DNA from: an uncultured Planctomycetia bacterium
GTDB taxonomy: Bacteria > Planctomycetota > UBA1135 > GCA-002686595
Direction of reading: 5' to 3'
NCBI GenBank assembly: GCA_937952135.1
Contig: CALFYL010000068.1
Coordinates: forward strand, 1-9,608
DNA length: 9,608 nucleotides
Shown here in pieces: positions 1 through 7,082 of the stretch. The position numbers and the translations under genes were made by a program. The notes beneath the pieces were generated by a model. It was not told the DNA's origin and did no database searches. It saw nothing but the letters and a program-made list of their open reading frames with translations. How positions within the stretch are numbered: position 1 is the stretch's first letter; each line of letters starts with the position of its first letter.

Positions 1-365
1 TCGCGAAGAAGGGCGAATTGCTCGAGGCCGAGGCGCAGAGCGCGCTCGAGGAGCGGATCCGCGACGCGCGAAAGGCCCTCGAGAACGCGCAGGCGCTGCT
101 CTCGCAGCTCCCGGCCGAGCGCTCGGCGGCCATGCGCGCCGCGCTGGAGCAGATCGAGCGCGCGCTGTCGCGTGCCTCGCTCACCGACCGGCGCAAGAGC
201 TTCCTCGACGGGCTCGACAAGGGTCAGCTGGTGTACATCCCGCGCTACCGCCAGCGCTGCTCGATCAAGAAGGTCGACTACGAGAAGCGCGTCGTGACCG
301 TGCGGCTGGGGAGCATGAACCTCGCGGTGCCGTTCGACGAGATCACCTGGTGCGAGACGGCGTGA
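1..365 (+). CDS. MutS2-like protein, C-terminal fragment (5' end outside window)
   Basis: The reading frame is open from the first base (codons from position 3) to TGA at 363-365, so this is the 3' end of a longer gene. The visible part has two pieces. The first is a charged, Ala/Glu/Arg-rich helical stretch (about the first 75 residues) typical of the coiled coil that follows the ATPase domain in MutS2. The second is a small beta-rich module around KGQLVYIPRYRQRCSIKK and VVTVRLGSMNLAVPFDEI, which resembles the KOW-like module of MutS2 (G-D-x-V-x-V-P ... V-x-V-G-x-L-x-x-x-V-P-x-x-x-L). MutS2 proteins act on branched DNA or stalled ribosomes. Most end in a Smr nuclease domain, but here the frame stops right after the KOW-like module. 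A TTG at 18 could be read as a start but is almost certainly internal. The family call rests on this C-terminal part only. Confidence 0.6.
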   Translation, partial: AKKGELLEAEAQSALEERIRDARKALENAQALLSQLPAERSAAMRAALEQIERALSRASLTDRRKSFLDGLDKGQLVYIPRYRQRCSIKKVDYEKRVVTVRLGSMNLAVPFDEITWCETA

Positions 366-405
366 GAGCTGCGGAGGAGGCGTGAAGGGAACTCGGGGAG
401 GGGGT

Positions 406-921
406 ATGCTCCCAGAAATGGCTTCACCGTCCGCTGCTTCGCCTTCGAAGTCACTGCTGGTCGTCGAGAACGACGCACGCATCGTCGAGTTGATGTGCCT
501 GTTTCTGGGCCGGCGCGGCTACGAGGTGCGCAGCGCCCGCTCGCTCGAGGAAGCGCGCGAGCAATTGAGGGTGCAGCGGCCCGCGCTGATGCTCTCCGAC
601 ATCGAGCTGGGGCGTTCGAACGGCCGCGATTTCCTGCCGCAGCTCTCGCGCGAGGGCCTCTTGCCGCGCACCTTGGTCGTGTCGGGTTTCCTCGACGCCG
701 ACATCGCCGACGAGTTGCGCTGCGTGCCCGAGGTGGTCGGCGTGCTCGCGAAGCCCTTCGAGTTCGACCGCCTCCACCGCTGCATCGAAGAGGCCCTTCA
801 ACAGGGCGACTCGAAGCCGAGCGATTTGCTCGCGGATGGTGCGCGCGACGGGGGGTCGCCGGGGGCCGAGTTGCGGCCGGCGGATGCGGGCGTGCGGGCG
901 CCGACGGCCAGCGCGCCGTGA
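406..921 (+). CDS. Stand-alone response-regulator receiver-domain protein
   Basis: This 171-residue protein is a CheY-like receiver domain with no output domain. From the ATG at 406, strand 1 is LLVVEND (residues 17-23). E21 and N22 sit where the acidic pair normally is, so the second acidic position is Asn, and D23 follows. The phospho-acceptor is D65 (LMLSD), the switch Ser is S93 (LVVSG), and the conserved Lys-Pro is K116-P117 (LAKPF). After residue ~130 comes a low-complexity Gly/Ala/Asp/Pro tail of about 40 residues with no recognisable domain. The start is uncertain. ATG 406 has GGAGG at 397-401, only 4 bases away. ATG 418 and GTG 382 (preceded by GGAGGAGG at 373-380) are alternatives. 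The gene lies 40 bases after the MutS2-like gene, and its stop overlaps the aroC start in GTGA. The partner kinase is not in the window and the target is unknown. Confidence 0.85.
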   Translation: MLPEMASPSAASPSKSLLVVENDARIVELMCLFLGRRGYEVRSARSLEEAREQLRVQRPALMLSDIELGRSNGRDFLPQLSREGLLPRTLVVSGFLDADIADELRCVPEVVGVLAKPFEFDRLHRCIEEALQQGDSKPSDLLADGARDGGSPGAELRPADAGVRAPTASAP

Positions 922-2072
922 GAGGCCTGCGCTGGACCACCGCGGGTGAGTCCCACGGGCCGGCTCTGATCGGGGTGCTCGAAGGGATGCCGTCGGGGCT
1001 CGAGCTTTCGGTGGAGCGCATCGACGCGGAGCTGGCGCGCCGTCAACGCGGCTACGGCCGGGGAGGGCGCATGAAGCTCGAGAGCGACCGTGTGCAGGTG
1101 CTCTCGGGTTGGCGCGCCGGACTGACGATCGGCGCGCCGCTGGCGCTTCGCATCGAGAACCGCGACGCGACGCTCGAGCGCTTGCCGGTGCCCACGAGCC
1201 CGCGGCCCGGGCACGCGGACCTGGCGGGGTGCCAGAAGCACGAGTCGCACGATCCGCGCGCGGTGCTCGAGCGCGCGAGCGCCCGCGAGACGGCGATGCG
1301 CGTGGCCCTGGGTGCGGCGGCGCGGCAGGTCTTGGAGAGCTTCGGCGTCGAATTGTTCGCGCACGTCGTCGAGCTCGGCGGTCTCGCGGCGCGCGCGGAC
1401 GCGTTCGAGGCGGCGGGGGAGATGCGCGCCGAGATCCGCGACGCGTCGGAGTTCGCGGGCCTCGACGTCGAGCTCGAGCCGCGCTGGCGAGAGCGCGTCG
1501 ACGAGGCCAAGGCGCTCGGCGACAGTCTCGGAGGCGTCTTCGAAGTCCGTGTGCTCGGGCTCCCGCCCGGGCTGGGCGGCTACTCCAGCCCCTACGAGCG
1601 GCTGACCTCGCGGCTCGGCGGCGCGCTGCTCTCGATCCCCGCGATGAAGGGCGTCGAGTTCGGGTTGGGCTTCGAGGCGGCGCGGCGGTTGGGCTCCGCG
1701 GTGCACGACGCGATCGTTCCGGCCGCGGCCGGTTCGGAGGCGCCCTGGGGCAAGTTCGCGCGTTCCACGAACCGCTCGGGGGGCCTCGAGGGGGGCATGA
1801 CCACCGGCGAGGCGCTGGTCGCGCGAGTCGCCATGAAGCCCATCTCGACGCTGCGCCGCGGCGTGCCGACCGTCGACTTCGAAAGTGGGGAGGTCGTCGA
1901 CTCCACCTGGCAGCGCTCGGACGTGACCTCGGTGCCGGCCGCGAGCGTCGCCGGAGAAGCGGTGCTCGCGCTCGAGCTGGCGAGCGTCTTTCTCGAGCGT
2001 TTCGCGGGCGACTCGCTCGCGCAGGTGCGGCGCTCGTACTCGGACTACCGCGACTCGCTGCGGAAGCTCTGA
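918..2072 (+). CDS. aroC: Chorismate synthase
   Basis: This 384-residue enzyme performs the last shared step of aromatic amino-acid synthesis, converting 5-enolpyruvylshikimate-3-phosphate to chorismate with reduced FMN in the cytosol. The family motifs appear in order: TTAGESHGPAL near the N-terminus (residues 7-17), GRGGRM (47-52), RPGHADLAG (96-104, with conserved His99), DPRAVLERASARETAMRVA, GGYSSPYERLTSRLGGALLSIPAMKGVEFG, and RSTNRSGGLEGGMTTGE from about residue 282. Length and N-terminus match the TAGESHG branch of the family. The start is GTG at 918, because the conserved N-terminus begins directly after it. The frame stays open far upstream, but that part overlaps the receiver gene in another frame and does not look like protein. 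The GTGA overlap (918-921) with the receiver gene implies translational coupling. Confidence 0.97.
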   Translation: MRGLRWTTAGESHGPALIGVLEGMPSGLELSVERIDAELARRQRGYGRGGRMKLESDRVQVLSGWRAGLTIGAPLALRIENRDATLERLPVPTSPRPGHADLAGCQKHESHDPRAVLERASARETAMRVALGAAARQVLESFGVELFAHVVELGGLAARADAFEAAGEMRAEIRDASEFAGLDVELEPRWRERVDEAKALGDSLGGVFEVRVLGLPPGLGGYSSPYERLTSRLGGALLSIPAMKGVEFGLGFEAARRLGSAVHDAIVPAAAGSEAPWGKFARSTNRSGGLEGGMTTGEALVARVAMKPISTLRRGVPTVDFESGEVVDSTWQRSDVTSVPAASVAGEAVLALELASVFLERFAGDSLAQVRRSYSDYRDSLRKL

Positions 2073-2125
2073 GGCCGGCGCCCGGGCTCGACGTCGAGGT
2101 CGGCCCCGAGTGCGAGGACGTCGCG

Positions 2126-2144
2126 CGCGGCCCGCGAGGCCGCG
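2126..2144 (+). terminator. GC hairpin after aroC, possible terminator
   Basis: A perfect 7-bp stem (CGCGGCC at 2126-2132 with GGCCGCG at 2138-2144) closes a 5-base loop 54 bases after the aroC stop and just before the tRNA promoter. No T-tract follows, so it may act as a weak or factor-assisted terminator, or only as an mRNA 3' end. A 12-base palindrome, CTCGACGTCGAG, lies upstream at 2087-2098. Confidence 0.35.
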
Positions 2145-2162
2145 GAAATCGGGCCTGGGGGG

Positions 2163-2190
2163 TTGACGGGGGCCCCGCCGTCCCTATCAT
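2163..2190 (+). promoter_or_regulatory. Sigma-70-type promoter for the tRNA-tuf unit
   Basis: The -35 box is TTGACG (2163-2168, 5 of 6 to TTGACA) and the -10 box is TATCAT (2185-2190, 5 of 6 to TATAAT), separated by 16 bases. This is the best promoter match I see in the window. Transcription would start near 2197, about 90 bases before tRNA-Thr(TGT). It lies in an otherwise geneless gap, which fits a strong stable-RNA promoter. Confidence 0.7.
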
Positions 2191-2286
2191 CCTTCCCTCC
2201 CAGCGTCGCCCGGCGCGATCTCGATCCGCGCGAACTCGGTCTCCAGCCGGCTCGGCCACGAGCTACCTGACGGCGCTGCGCGCCGT

Positions 2287-2362
2287 GCCAGCGTAGCTCA
2301 ATTGGCAGAGCACCTGATTTGTAATCAGGCGGTTGCGGGTTCGAGTCCCATCGCTGGCTCCA
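2287..2362 (+). tRNA. tRNA-Thr (anticodon TGT), CCA encoded
   Basis: The cloverleaf is complete. The acceptor stem GCCAGCG (2287-2293) pairs with CGCTGGC (2352-2358). T2359 is the discriminator and CCA is encoded at 2360-2362. The anticodon stem CCTGA/TCAGG encloses loop TTTGTAA with anticodon TGT at 2320-2322, reading ACA and probably other ACN codons. The T-loop is GTTCGAGTCC. It is the first gene of the Thr-Tyr-Gly-Thr-tuf cluster. Confidence 0.97.
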
Positions 2363-3106
2363 CGCGCTCGGCTCCGTTCGCACTTCTCAGCTCGCTCGTT
2401 TCAGCCCGCTCTCCACCGTCCAGTCGGACGCCGCTCCCGCGAGCACGCGTCCGATCCGTTCTCTCGAACTTCGAACGCTCCCTTCGCCTCGCGCGCCGCG
2501 CGGCGGCGAAGGCCGCGCCGAAGTCAACACCGCACAGGGCAGAGCCCGTCCCGACGTCCCGAGCGCCACCCGCGGGTGGACCGCGCTGGACGTCACGTCC
2601 CGCTTCGAGCGCAAGCTCGCTGGCGGAGGGCTCCCCGACGCTTGGCGTCGGGCTGTTCACTGGAAACACGACACCCAAAAAGATGACACGGGAGCGGACC
2701 GCCCAGAGCGGCTGCGATCGAACCGCGCATCCCAAGCGACGCCGCCACGGGTCGCGGAAACGTCCCCGCTCGGCGGGTGCTCGAAACTGCGAGCGCTCGA
2801 AACGCGCCGGGCCGCTTTCGCTCCGACCGGATGGCTGCGTCGTCGGCGCTGATCCGCGCGTGCGGCTCGGCTCGAAGTGCCTCGATGGCGACCATCGAGC
2901 GGACTTCGCGGCGGGCGCGCGCCGGCTCAGCGGGCGCGCGAGCTTCGCGCGTCGGCGTGATTCCGGTCGAAGCGCGCAGGATCGCGCGCAGGTTCCGCGG
3001 CGCGGATCGAGCGGCGCGGATCGGCTCCCGGGCTTCGGGGTCAGACTCGAGTTCGCCCGTCCGCGGGCGAGCTCCGGACGGCGCTGTCTCCGCGCGCTGC
3101 CTCCAT
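2363..3106 (+). other. Geneless, hairpin-rich spacer between tRNA-Thr and tRNA-Tyr
   Basis: This 744-base stretch separates two tRNAs that usually lie close together in this cluster. Long open frames exist on both strands, but they are Arg/Ala/Ser/Pro-rich, lack motifs and run into tRNA sequence, so I reject them as genes. The first half carries several short inverted repeats: 2481-2512, 2537-2547, 2566-2579, 2588-2600, 2606-2619 and 2634-2652. A less GC-rich, A-rich patch lies near 2660-2690. The second half has a small hairpin at 2765-2777 and a 9-base direct repeat GCTCGAAAC (2779-2787 and 2795-2803). I see no convincing internal promoter. Confidence 0.6.
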
Positions 3107-3191
3107 GGGGAGGTTCCAGAGCGGCCAAATGGGCCAGACTGTAAATCTGGTGGTATCACCTTCGGCGGTTCGAATCCGCCTCTCCCCACCA
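3107..3191 (+). tRNA. tRNA-Tyr (anticodon GTA), CCA encoded
   Basis: This is a class II tRNA of 85 bases with a long variable arm. Acceptor strand GGGGAGG (3107-3113) pairs with TCTCCCC (3181-3187), with one G-U at the inner end. A3188 is the discriminator and CCA is 3189-3191. The anticodon stem CCAGA/TCTGG encloses loop CTGTAAA with anticodon GTA at 3141-3143. The T-arm is GGCGG-TTCGAAT-CCGCC. Confidence 0.97.
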
Positions 3192-3272
3192 TCCACGGCT
3201 GAACTCGCGGCCGATTTCGCCATCGGCCTGCCGGCCTCGCAGTCGGCGTCGCGCGTTCGGCGACCCGTTAGC

Positions 3273-3346
3273 GCGGGCGTAGTTCAATGGTAGAACTCCA
3301 GCCTTCCAAGCTGATAGCGTGGGTTCGATTCCCATCGCCCGCTCCA
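3273..3346 (+). tRNA. tRNA-Gly (anticodon TCC), CCA encoded
   Basis: Acceptor strand GCGGGCG (3273-3279) pairs with CGCCCGC (3336-3342). T3343 is the discriminator and CCA is 3344-3346. The anticodon is TCC at 3305-3307. The anticodon stem is CCAGC (3298-3302) against GCTGA (3310-3314), so its outermost pair is a C-A mismatch. The tRNA reads GGA and GGG codons. It lies 81 bases after tRNA-Tyr. Confidence 0.96.
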
Positions 3347-3496
3347 GCCCCGCCGGCCGAGCCTTTTCGAGCGCGCCTTTCAGCTCGATGGGCGGCGGCT
3401 CGCGGTCGGCGCCTCGCCGGGCCCTCGATGGCGCGGACGCGTCGAACCGGTTCCGACCCGACGAACACGTCGCCGCTCGCAGCGGTGACGCCATGC

Positions 3497-3571
<75 letters not shown>

Positions 3572-3903
3572 CTTTTCCGGTGCTCACCGCGGGCCATCGT
3601 CCGCGTCTGCGCCGCGCCCGCTAGCCCGAGTCCATCCTCCCGCGTCCGCGCGCGCCGACCGAGTCCGCTCTCGAGCGGGGCGGCGGCCGCCTTCGGAAGC
3701 TGGCGCCGCGCGCGTCTGTGGCCGCCACTCTTGGGTGTCACGCACTCCTGTCTCACCGCCGGCGCTGCTCAGGCCCGGCGCCCGTTCTTCCCCGTCACGT
3801 CAACTCTCTCATCCAACCGACTGCCCGCGGCGCGAACTCGTTCGCGTCGTGAGGCCCGCCGGGTCCCCCGGTTGGGGATCCACAACGACCCGCACACACG
3901 ACC
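3572..3903 (+). other. Long leader between tRNA-Thr and tuf
   Basis: This 332-base stretch has no supported gene and no convincing promoter. It holds a small hairpin at 3665-3678 (CCGCT/AGCGG), a 10-base palindrome GGCGGCCGCC at 3682-3691, and an 8-bp hairpin with one G-U pair at 3861-3881 (GGGTCCCC/GGGGATCC), 22 bases before the tuf start. The last 22 bases before tuf contain no T, no purine-rich Shine-Dalgarno sequence and little obvious structure. The tRNAs and tuf are probably co-transcribed across it. Confidence 0.55.
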
Positions 3904-5106
<1,203 letters not shown>

Positions 5107-5116
5107 TTCGAGCGGC

Positions 5117-5154
5117 GAACCGCCGGAGGCGAGCGCTCTCGCAGCCGGCGGTTC
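5117..5154 (+). terminator. Strong two-part hairpin just after tuf
   Basis: A perfect 10-bp stem (5117-5126, GAACCGCCGG, with 5145-5154, CCGGCGGTTC) is followed by an AG/AG internal loop, a 5-bp stem (GCGAG/CTCGC) and a CGCT loop. It starts 10 bases after the tuf stop. No T-tract follows, so it could terminate poorly, partially, or instead mark and protect the tuf mRNA 3' end. Confidence 0.5.
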
Positions 5155-5325
5155 CGCCGTCGAGTGTGTCCGGGCTCGCGCGGTTCACGCGCGCTGCGAG
5201 GCGCACTCAACGCCACCCGTCCCGATCCCCAGCTCCCGTCCGCAAGACTTGGCTCTCAAGACCCGTCGAGCGCCGCGAAACGCACTCGTGTCCCCGCGCG
5301 CTGACGCCCACCTCGGAATCCATCG

Positions 5326-5484
5326 ATGAAGACCAAGGAACGGTTCGTGTTCTTGGAGTGCACGGCCTGCAAGAACCGCAACTACACGACCTTCAAGCGC
5401 CAGAAGTCGGGGTACAAGCTCGAGAAGAAGAAGTACTGCCCGTTCTGCCGCAAGCACGTGTCGCACAAGGAGCACAAGCTCTAG
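5326..5484 (+). CDS. rpmG: 50S ribosomal protein L33
   Basis: This 52-residue basic protein of the large ribosomal subunit begins MKTKERFVFLECTACKNRNY and ends SHKEHKL. Two CxxC pairs (C12/C15 and C38/C41) form the zinc-ribbon knuckles of the cysteine-bearing L33 type. The length is normal for L33. ATG 5326 is the natural start; the upstream CTCGGAATCCATCG has at best a very weak ribosome-binding site. The position between tuf and secE is the usual bacterial one. It is 219 bases past tuf, the largest gap in the tuf-nusG part. Confidence 0.95.
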   Translation: MKTKERFVFLECTACKNRNYTTFKRQKSGYKLEKKKYCPFCRKHVSHKEHKL

Positions 5485-5506
5485 TCGGCGCGCCGCCGGT
5501 TCCGCG

Positions 5507-5523
5507 CCAGGCCTGCGGCCTGG
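5507..5523 (+). terminator. Hairpin with pyrimidine tract after rpmG
   Basis: A 7-bp stem (CCAGGCC 5507-5513, GGCCTGG 5517-5523) with loop TGC begins 22 bases past the rpmG stop and is followed by the pyrimidine run CCTCTCTTTC. It is the closest thing to an intrinsic terminator in the window. It lies inside an expected operon, so partial read-through to secE would be needed. Confidence 0.4.
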
Positions 5524-5562
5524 GCCTCTCTTTCGCCCCCTCACCCGTCCAACCCTCTCCAC

Positions 5563-6003
5563 ATGGCAGCCTACAAGCCTGATCAAGGTCGAATGGCGCG
5601 CATGGCCGTCTTCTGGGCCGGCGCCGCGCTGCTGTTCTATGGCTGCAAGGCGCTGCGCGAGACGCTCAGCGGCGTGTCGGAGACCTTGGCGACGCCGTTC
5701 TCGGCGAGCTTCAAGCGGCTCCCGGTGGTGGGTGTGGAGCTGACGCCCGCGTTCCTCATCGCGGCCGTGATCTTCGTCGGCGCGGTGCTCGTCGGCCGCC
5801 GGTTGCTCGAGCAGCCGAAGAACGCCGACCTGTTGATCGAGACCGAAACCGAGCTGCGCAAGGTCACGTGGCCCGGTGCGCAGGAGGTCTTCAATTCCTC
5901 GCTCGTGGTCGTGATCTGCGTCGTCGTGCTGATGGCGTTCCTGGCGGGCGCCGACTGGCTGCTCGCCCGCGTCACCAACAACATCCTGGGAATTGGAGGC
6001 TGA
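5563..6003 (+). CDS. secE: Preprotein translocase subunit SecE
   Basis: SecE is the essential small subunit of the SecYEG channel; it clamps SecY in the inner membrane. The 146-residue protein has three predicted membrane helices (about 14-31, 60-79 and 112-136). The conserved amphipathic segment precedes the last helix, with signature ELRKVTWPG (97-105). Three-helix SecE resembles the Escherichia coli form rather than the short one-helix form. ATG 5563 is used; it lacks a Shine-Dalgarno (upstream is CCGTCCAACCCTCTCCAC). An alternative start is ATG 5593 (residue 11), with AAGG a few bases before it. The stop TGA shares its last base with the nusG ATG (TGATG at 6001-6005), implying coupled translation. 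Confidence 0.95.
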   Translation: MAAYKPDQGRMARMAVFWAGAALLFYGCKALRETLSGVSETLATPFSASFKRLPVVGVELTPAFLIAAVIFVGAVLVGRRLLEQPKNADLLIETETELRKVTWPGAQEVFNSSLVVVICVVVLMAFLAGADWLLARVTNNILGIGG

Positions 6004-6554
6004 TGGTGCACCGCTGGTACTTCGTCCGCTGTCAGTCGGGTCAAGAAGACTCGATCTGCAAGCAGGTTCAACTCCGCGTGAAGATGGCCGGCGTCGCCGA
6101 CATCGTCCCGCAGGTGCTGGTGCCCTTCGAACGCGTCACCGACCTCAAGGGCGGCAAGAAGCGCGTCGTCAACCGCAAGCTCTACCCGGGCTACCTGATG
6201 CTTCAGGCGGACATCGACGACGCCGAGGATCCGCGCGTGCGCCAGGCGCGCGCCACCGTGCGCGACACGCCCAAGGTCGGGGACTTCCTCGGCGGGCACG
6301 GCGAGCCGGACCCGATGCCGGACCACGAGGTCCAGGCGATCCTCTCGCGCATGTCGGACACCGAAACCGCGCTGGCCGTGAACATCGGCCTCAACCGCGG
6401 CGACATGGTCAAGATCAAGTCCGGCCCCTTCGATGGCTTCGACGGCTCCGTCGACGACGTCTCGCCGGACAAGGGCACCGTCAAGGTCGTCGTCACGATC
6501 TTCGGACGGCCGACGCCCGTCGAACTCAAGTACTGGGAAGTGGAGTCTGTTTAG
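6003..6554 (+). CDS. nusG: Transcription termination/antitermination factor NusG
   Basis: NusG is a 183-residue cytosolic factor that binds RNA polymerase and affects pausing, Rho termination and transcription-translation coupling. The N-terminal NGN domain (about 1-110) begins MVHRWYFVRCQSGQED and includes RKLYPGYLML. The KOW domain (about 130-183) contains RGDMVKIKSGPFDGFDGSV and ends IFGRPTPVELKYWEVESV, close to the family consensus. GGAGG at 5995-5999 is 3 bases before ATG 6003 and 6 before an in-frame GTG at 6006, so the true start may be either. The longer open frame upstream is a shadow of secE. The gene overlaps secE by one base, the standard order. Confidence 0.97.
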   Translation: MVHRWYFVRCQSGQEDSICKQVQLRVKMAGVADIVPQVLVPFERVTDLKGGKKRVVNRKLYPGYLMLQADIDDAEDPRVRQARATVRDTPKVGDFLGGHGEPDPMPDHEVQAILSRMSDTETALAVNIGLNRGDMVKIKSGPFDGFDGSVDDVSPDKGTVKVVVTIFGRPTPVELKYWEVESV

Positions 6555-6560
6555 TCTCCG

Positions 6561-6606
6561 CGCCCGCCACCTCGCCCGCCACCCGAGCCACCCACGAGCC
6601 GCCCAC
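6561..6606 (+). repeat. C-rich tandem direct repeats between nusG and rplK
   Basis: Two adjacent pairs of direct repeats lie here: CGCCCGCCAC at 6561-6570 and 6573-6582, then GAGCC(A/G)CCCAC at 6585-6595 and 6596-6606. The tract is strongly C-rich and G-poor, and likely unstructured in RNA. Confidence 0.6.
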
Positions 6607-6647
6607 GGCTCCCAGCTCTCGAGCAAGAGTCAACCGAGCAGATCAAC

Positions 6648-7073
6648 ATGGCCAAGGAAGTCGTAGCCAAGATCAAATTGCAGTGCCCCGCCGGGCAGGC
6701 CACGCCTGCGCCGCCGGTCGGTCCGGCGCTCGGTGCGCACGGCGTGAACATCGCGATGTTCGTGAAGCAGTTCAACGACGCGACGCGCAAGGACATGGGG
6801 CTGGTGATCCCCGTCGAAATCACCGTCTTCAAGGACAAGAGCTTCGAGTTCCTCCTGAAGTCGCCGCCGGCGGGCGTGTTGCTGAAGAAGGCCGCGGGGC
6901 TGGAATCCGCGGCTGCCGCACCCGGACACGAGATCAAGGGCAAGGTCACGCGCGCCCAGGTCGAGGAGATCGCCAAGATGAAGATGAAGGACCTCAACGC
7001 CCGTGACCTCGATGCGGCTTGCCGCATCATCGAGGGCACGGCGCGCGCCGCCGGTATCAAGGTGGAGGGCTAG
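6648..7073 (+). CDS. rplK: 50S ribosomal protein L11
   Basis: L11 is a 141-residue protein of the GTPase-associated centre. It binds 23S rRNA with L10-L7/L12 near the site where EF-Tu and EF-G act. The N-terminal domain has QATPAPPVGPALGAHGVNI, the proline-rich switch region characteristic of L11. The C-terminal rRNA-binding domain has MKMKDLNARDLDAACRIIEGTARAAGIKV. Length matches the family (about 141-142). ATG 6648 gives the conserved start MAKEVVAKIKLQ. No clear Shine-Dalgarno is present (upstream CAACCGAGCAGATCAAC). The gene sits 93 bases after nusG and 9 bases before rplA. Confidence 0.98.
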   Translation: MAKEVVAKIKLQCPAGQATPAPPVGPALGAHGVNIAMFVKQFNDATRKDMGLVIPVEITVFKDKSFEFLLKSPPAGVLLKKAAGLESAAAAPGHEIKGKVTRAQVEEIAKMKMKDLNARDLDAACRIIEGTARAAGIKVEG

Positions 7074-7082
7074 GCAATCGCC

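Noticed and set aside
451..2259. Very long minus-strand open frame across the receiver gene and aroC
   Set aside because: It is an Arg/Ala/Pro-rich translation with no motifs, antisense to two well-supported genes; high GC makes such frames stay open by chance.
2642..2670. Possible promoter (TTGGCG) inside the tRNA spacer
   Set aside because: No acceptable -10 box lies at 16-18 bases, and the TTGGCG overlaps the hairpin at 2634-2652.
2779..2803. Direct repeat GCTCGAAAC considered as a CRISPR or attachment-site remnant
   Set aside because: There are only two 9-base copies, no further units, and no integrase or cas gene in the window.
2302..3144. Plus-strand open frame in the tRNA-Thr to tRNA-Tyr spacer
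   Set aside because: It begins inside tRNA-Thr and ends inside tRNA-Tyr, is Arg/Ser/Ala-rich and has no domain or ribosome-binding site.
2777..3202. Second plus-strand open frame in the same spacer
   Set aside because: It runs through the whole tRNA-Tyr gene; the readable end is tRNA sequence, not protein.
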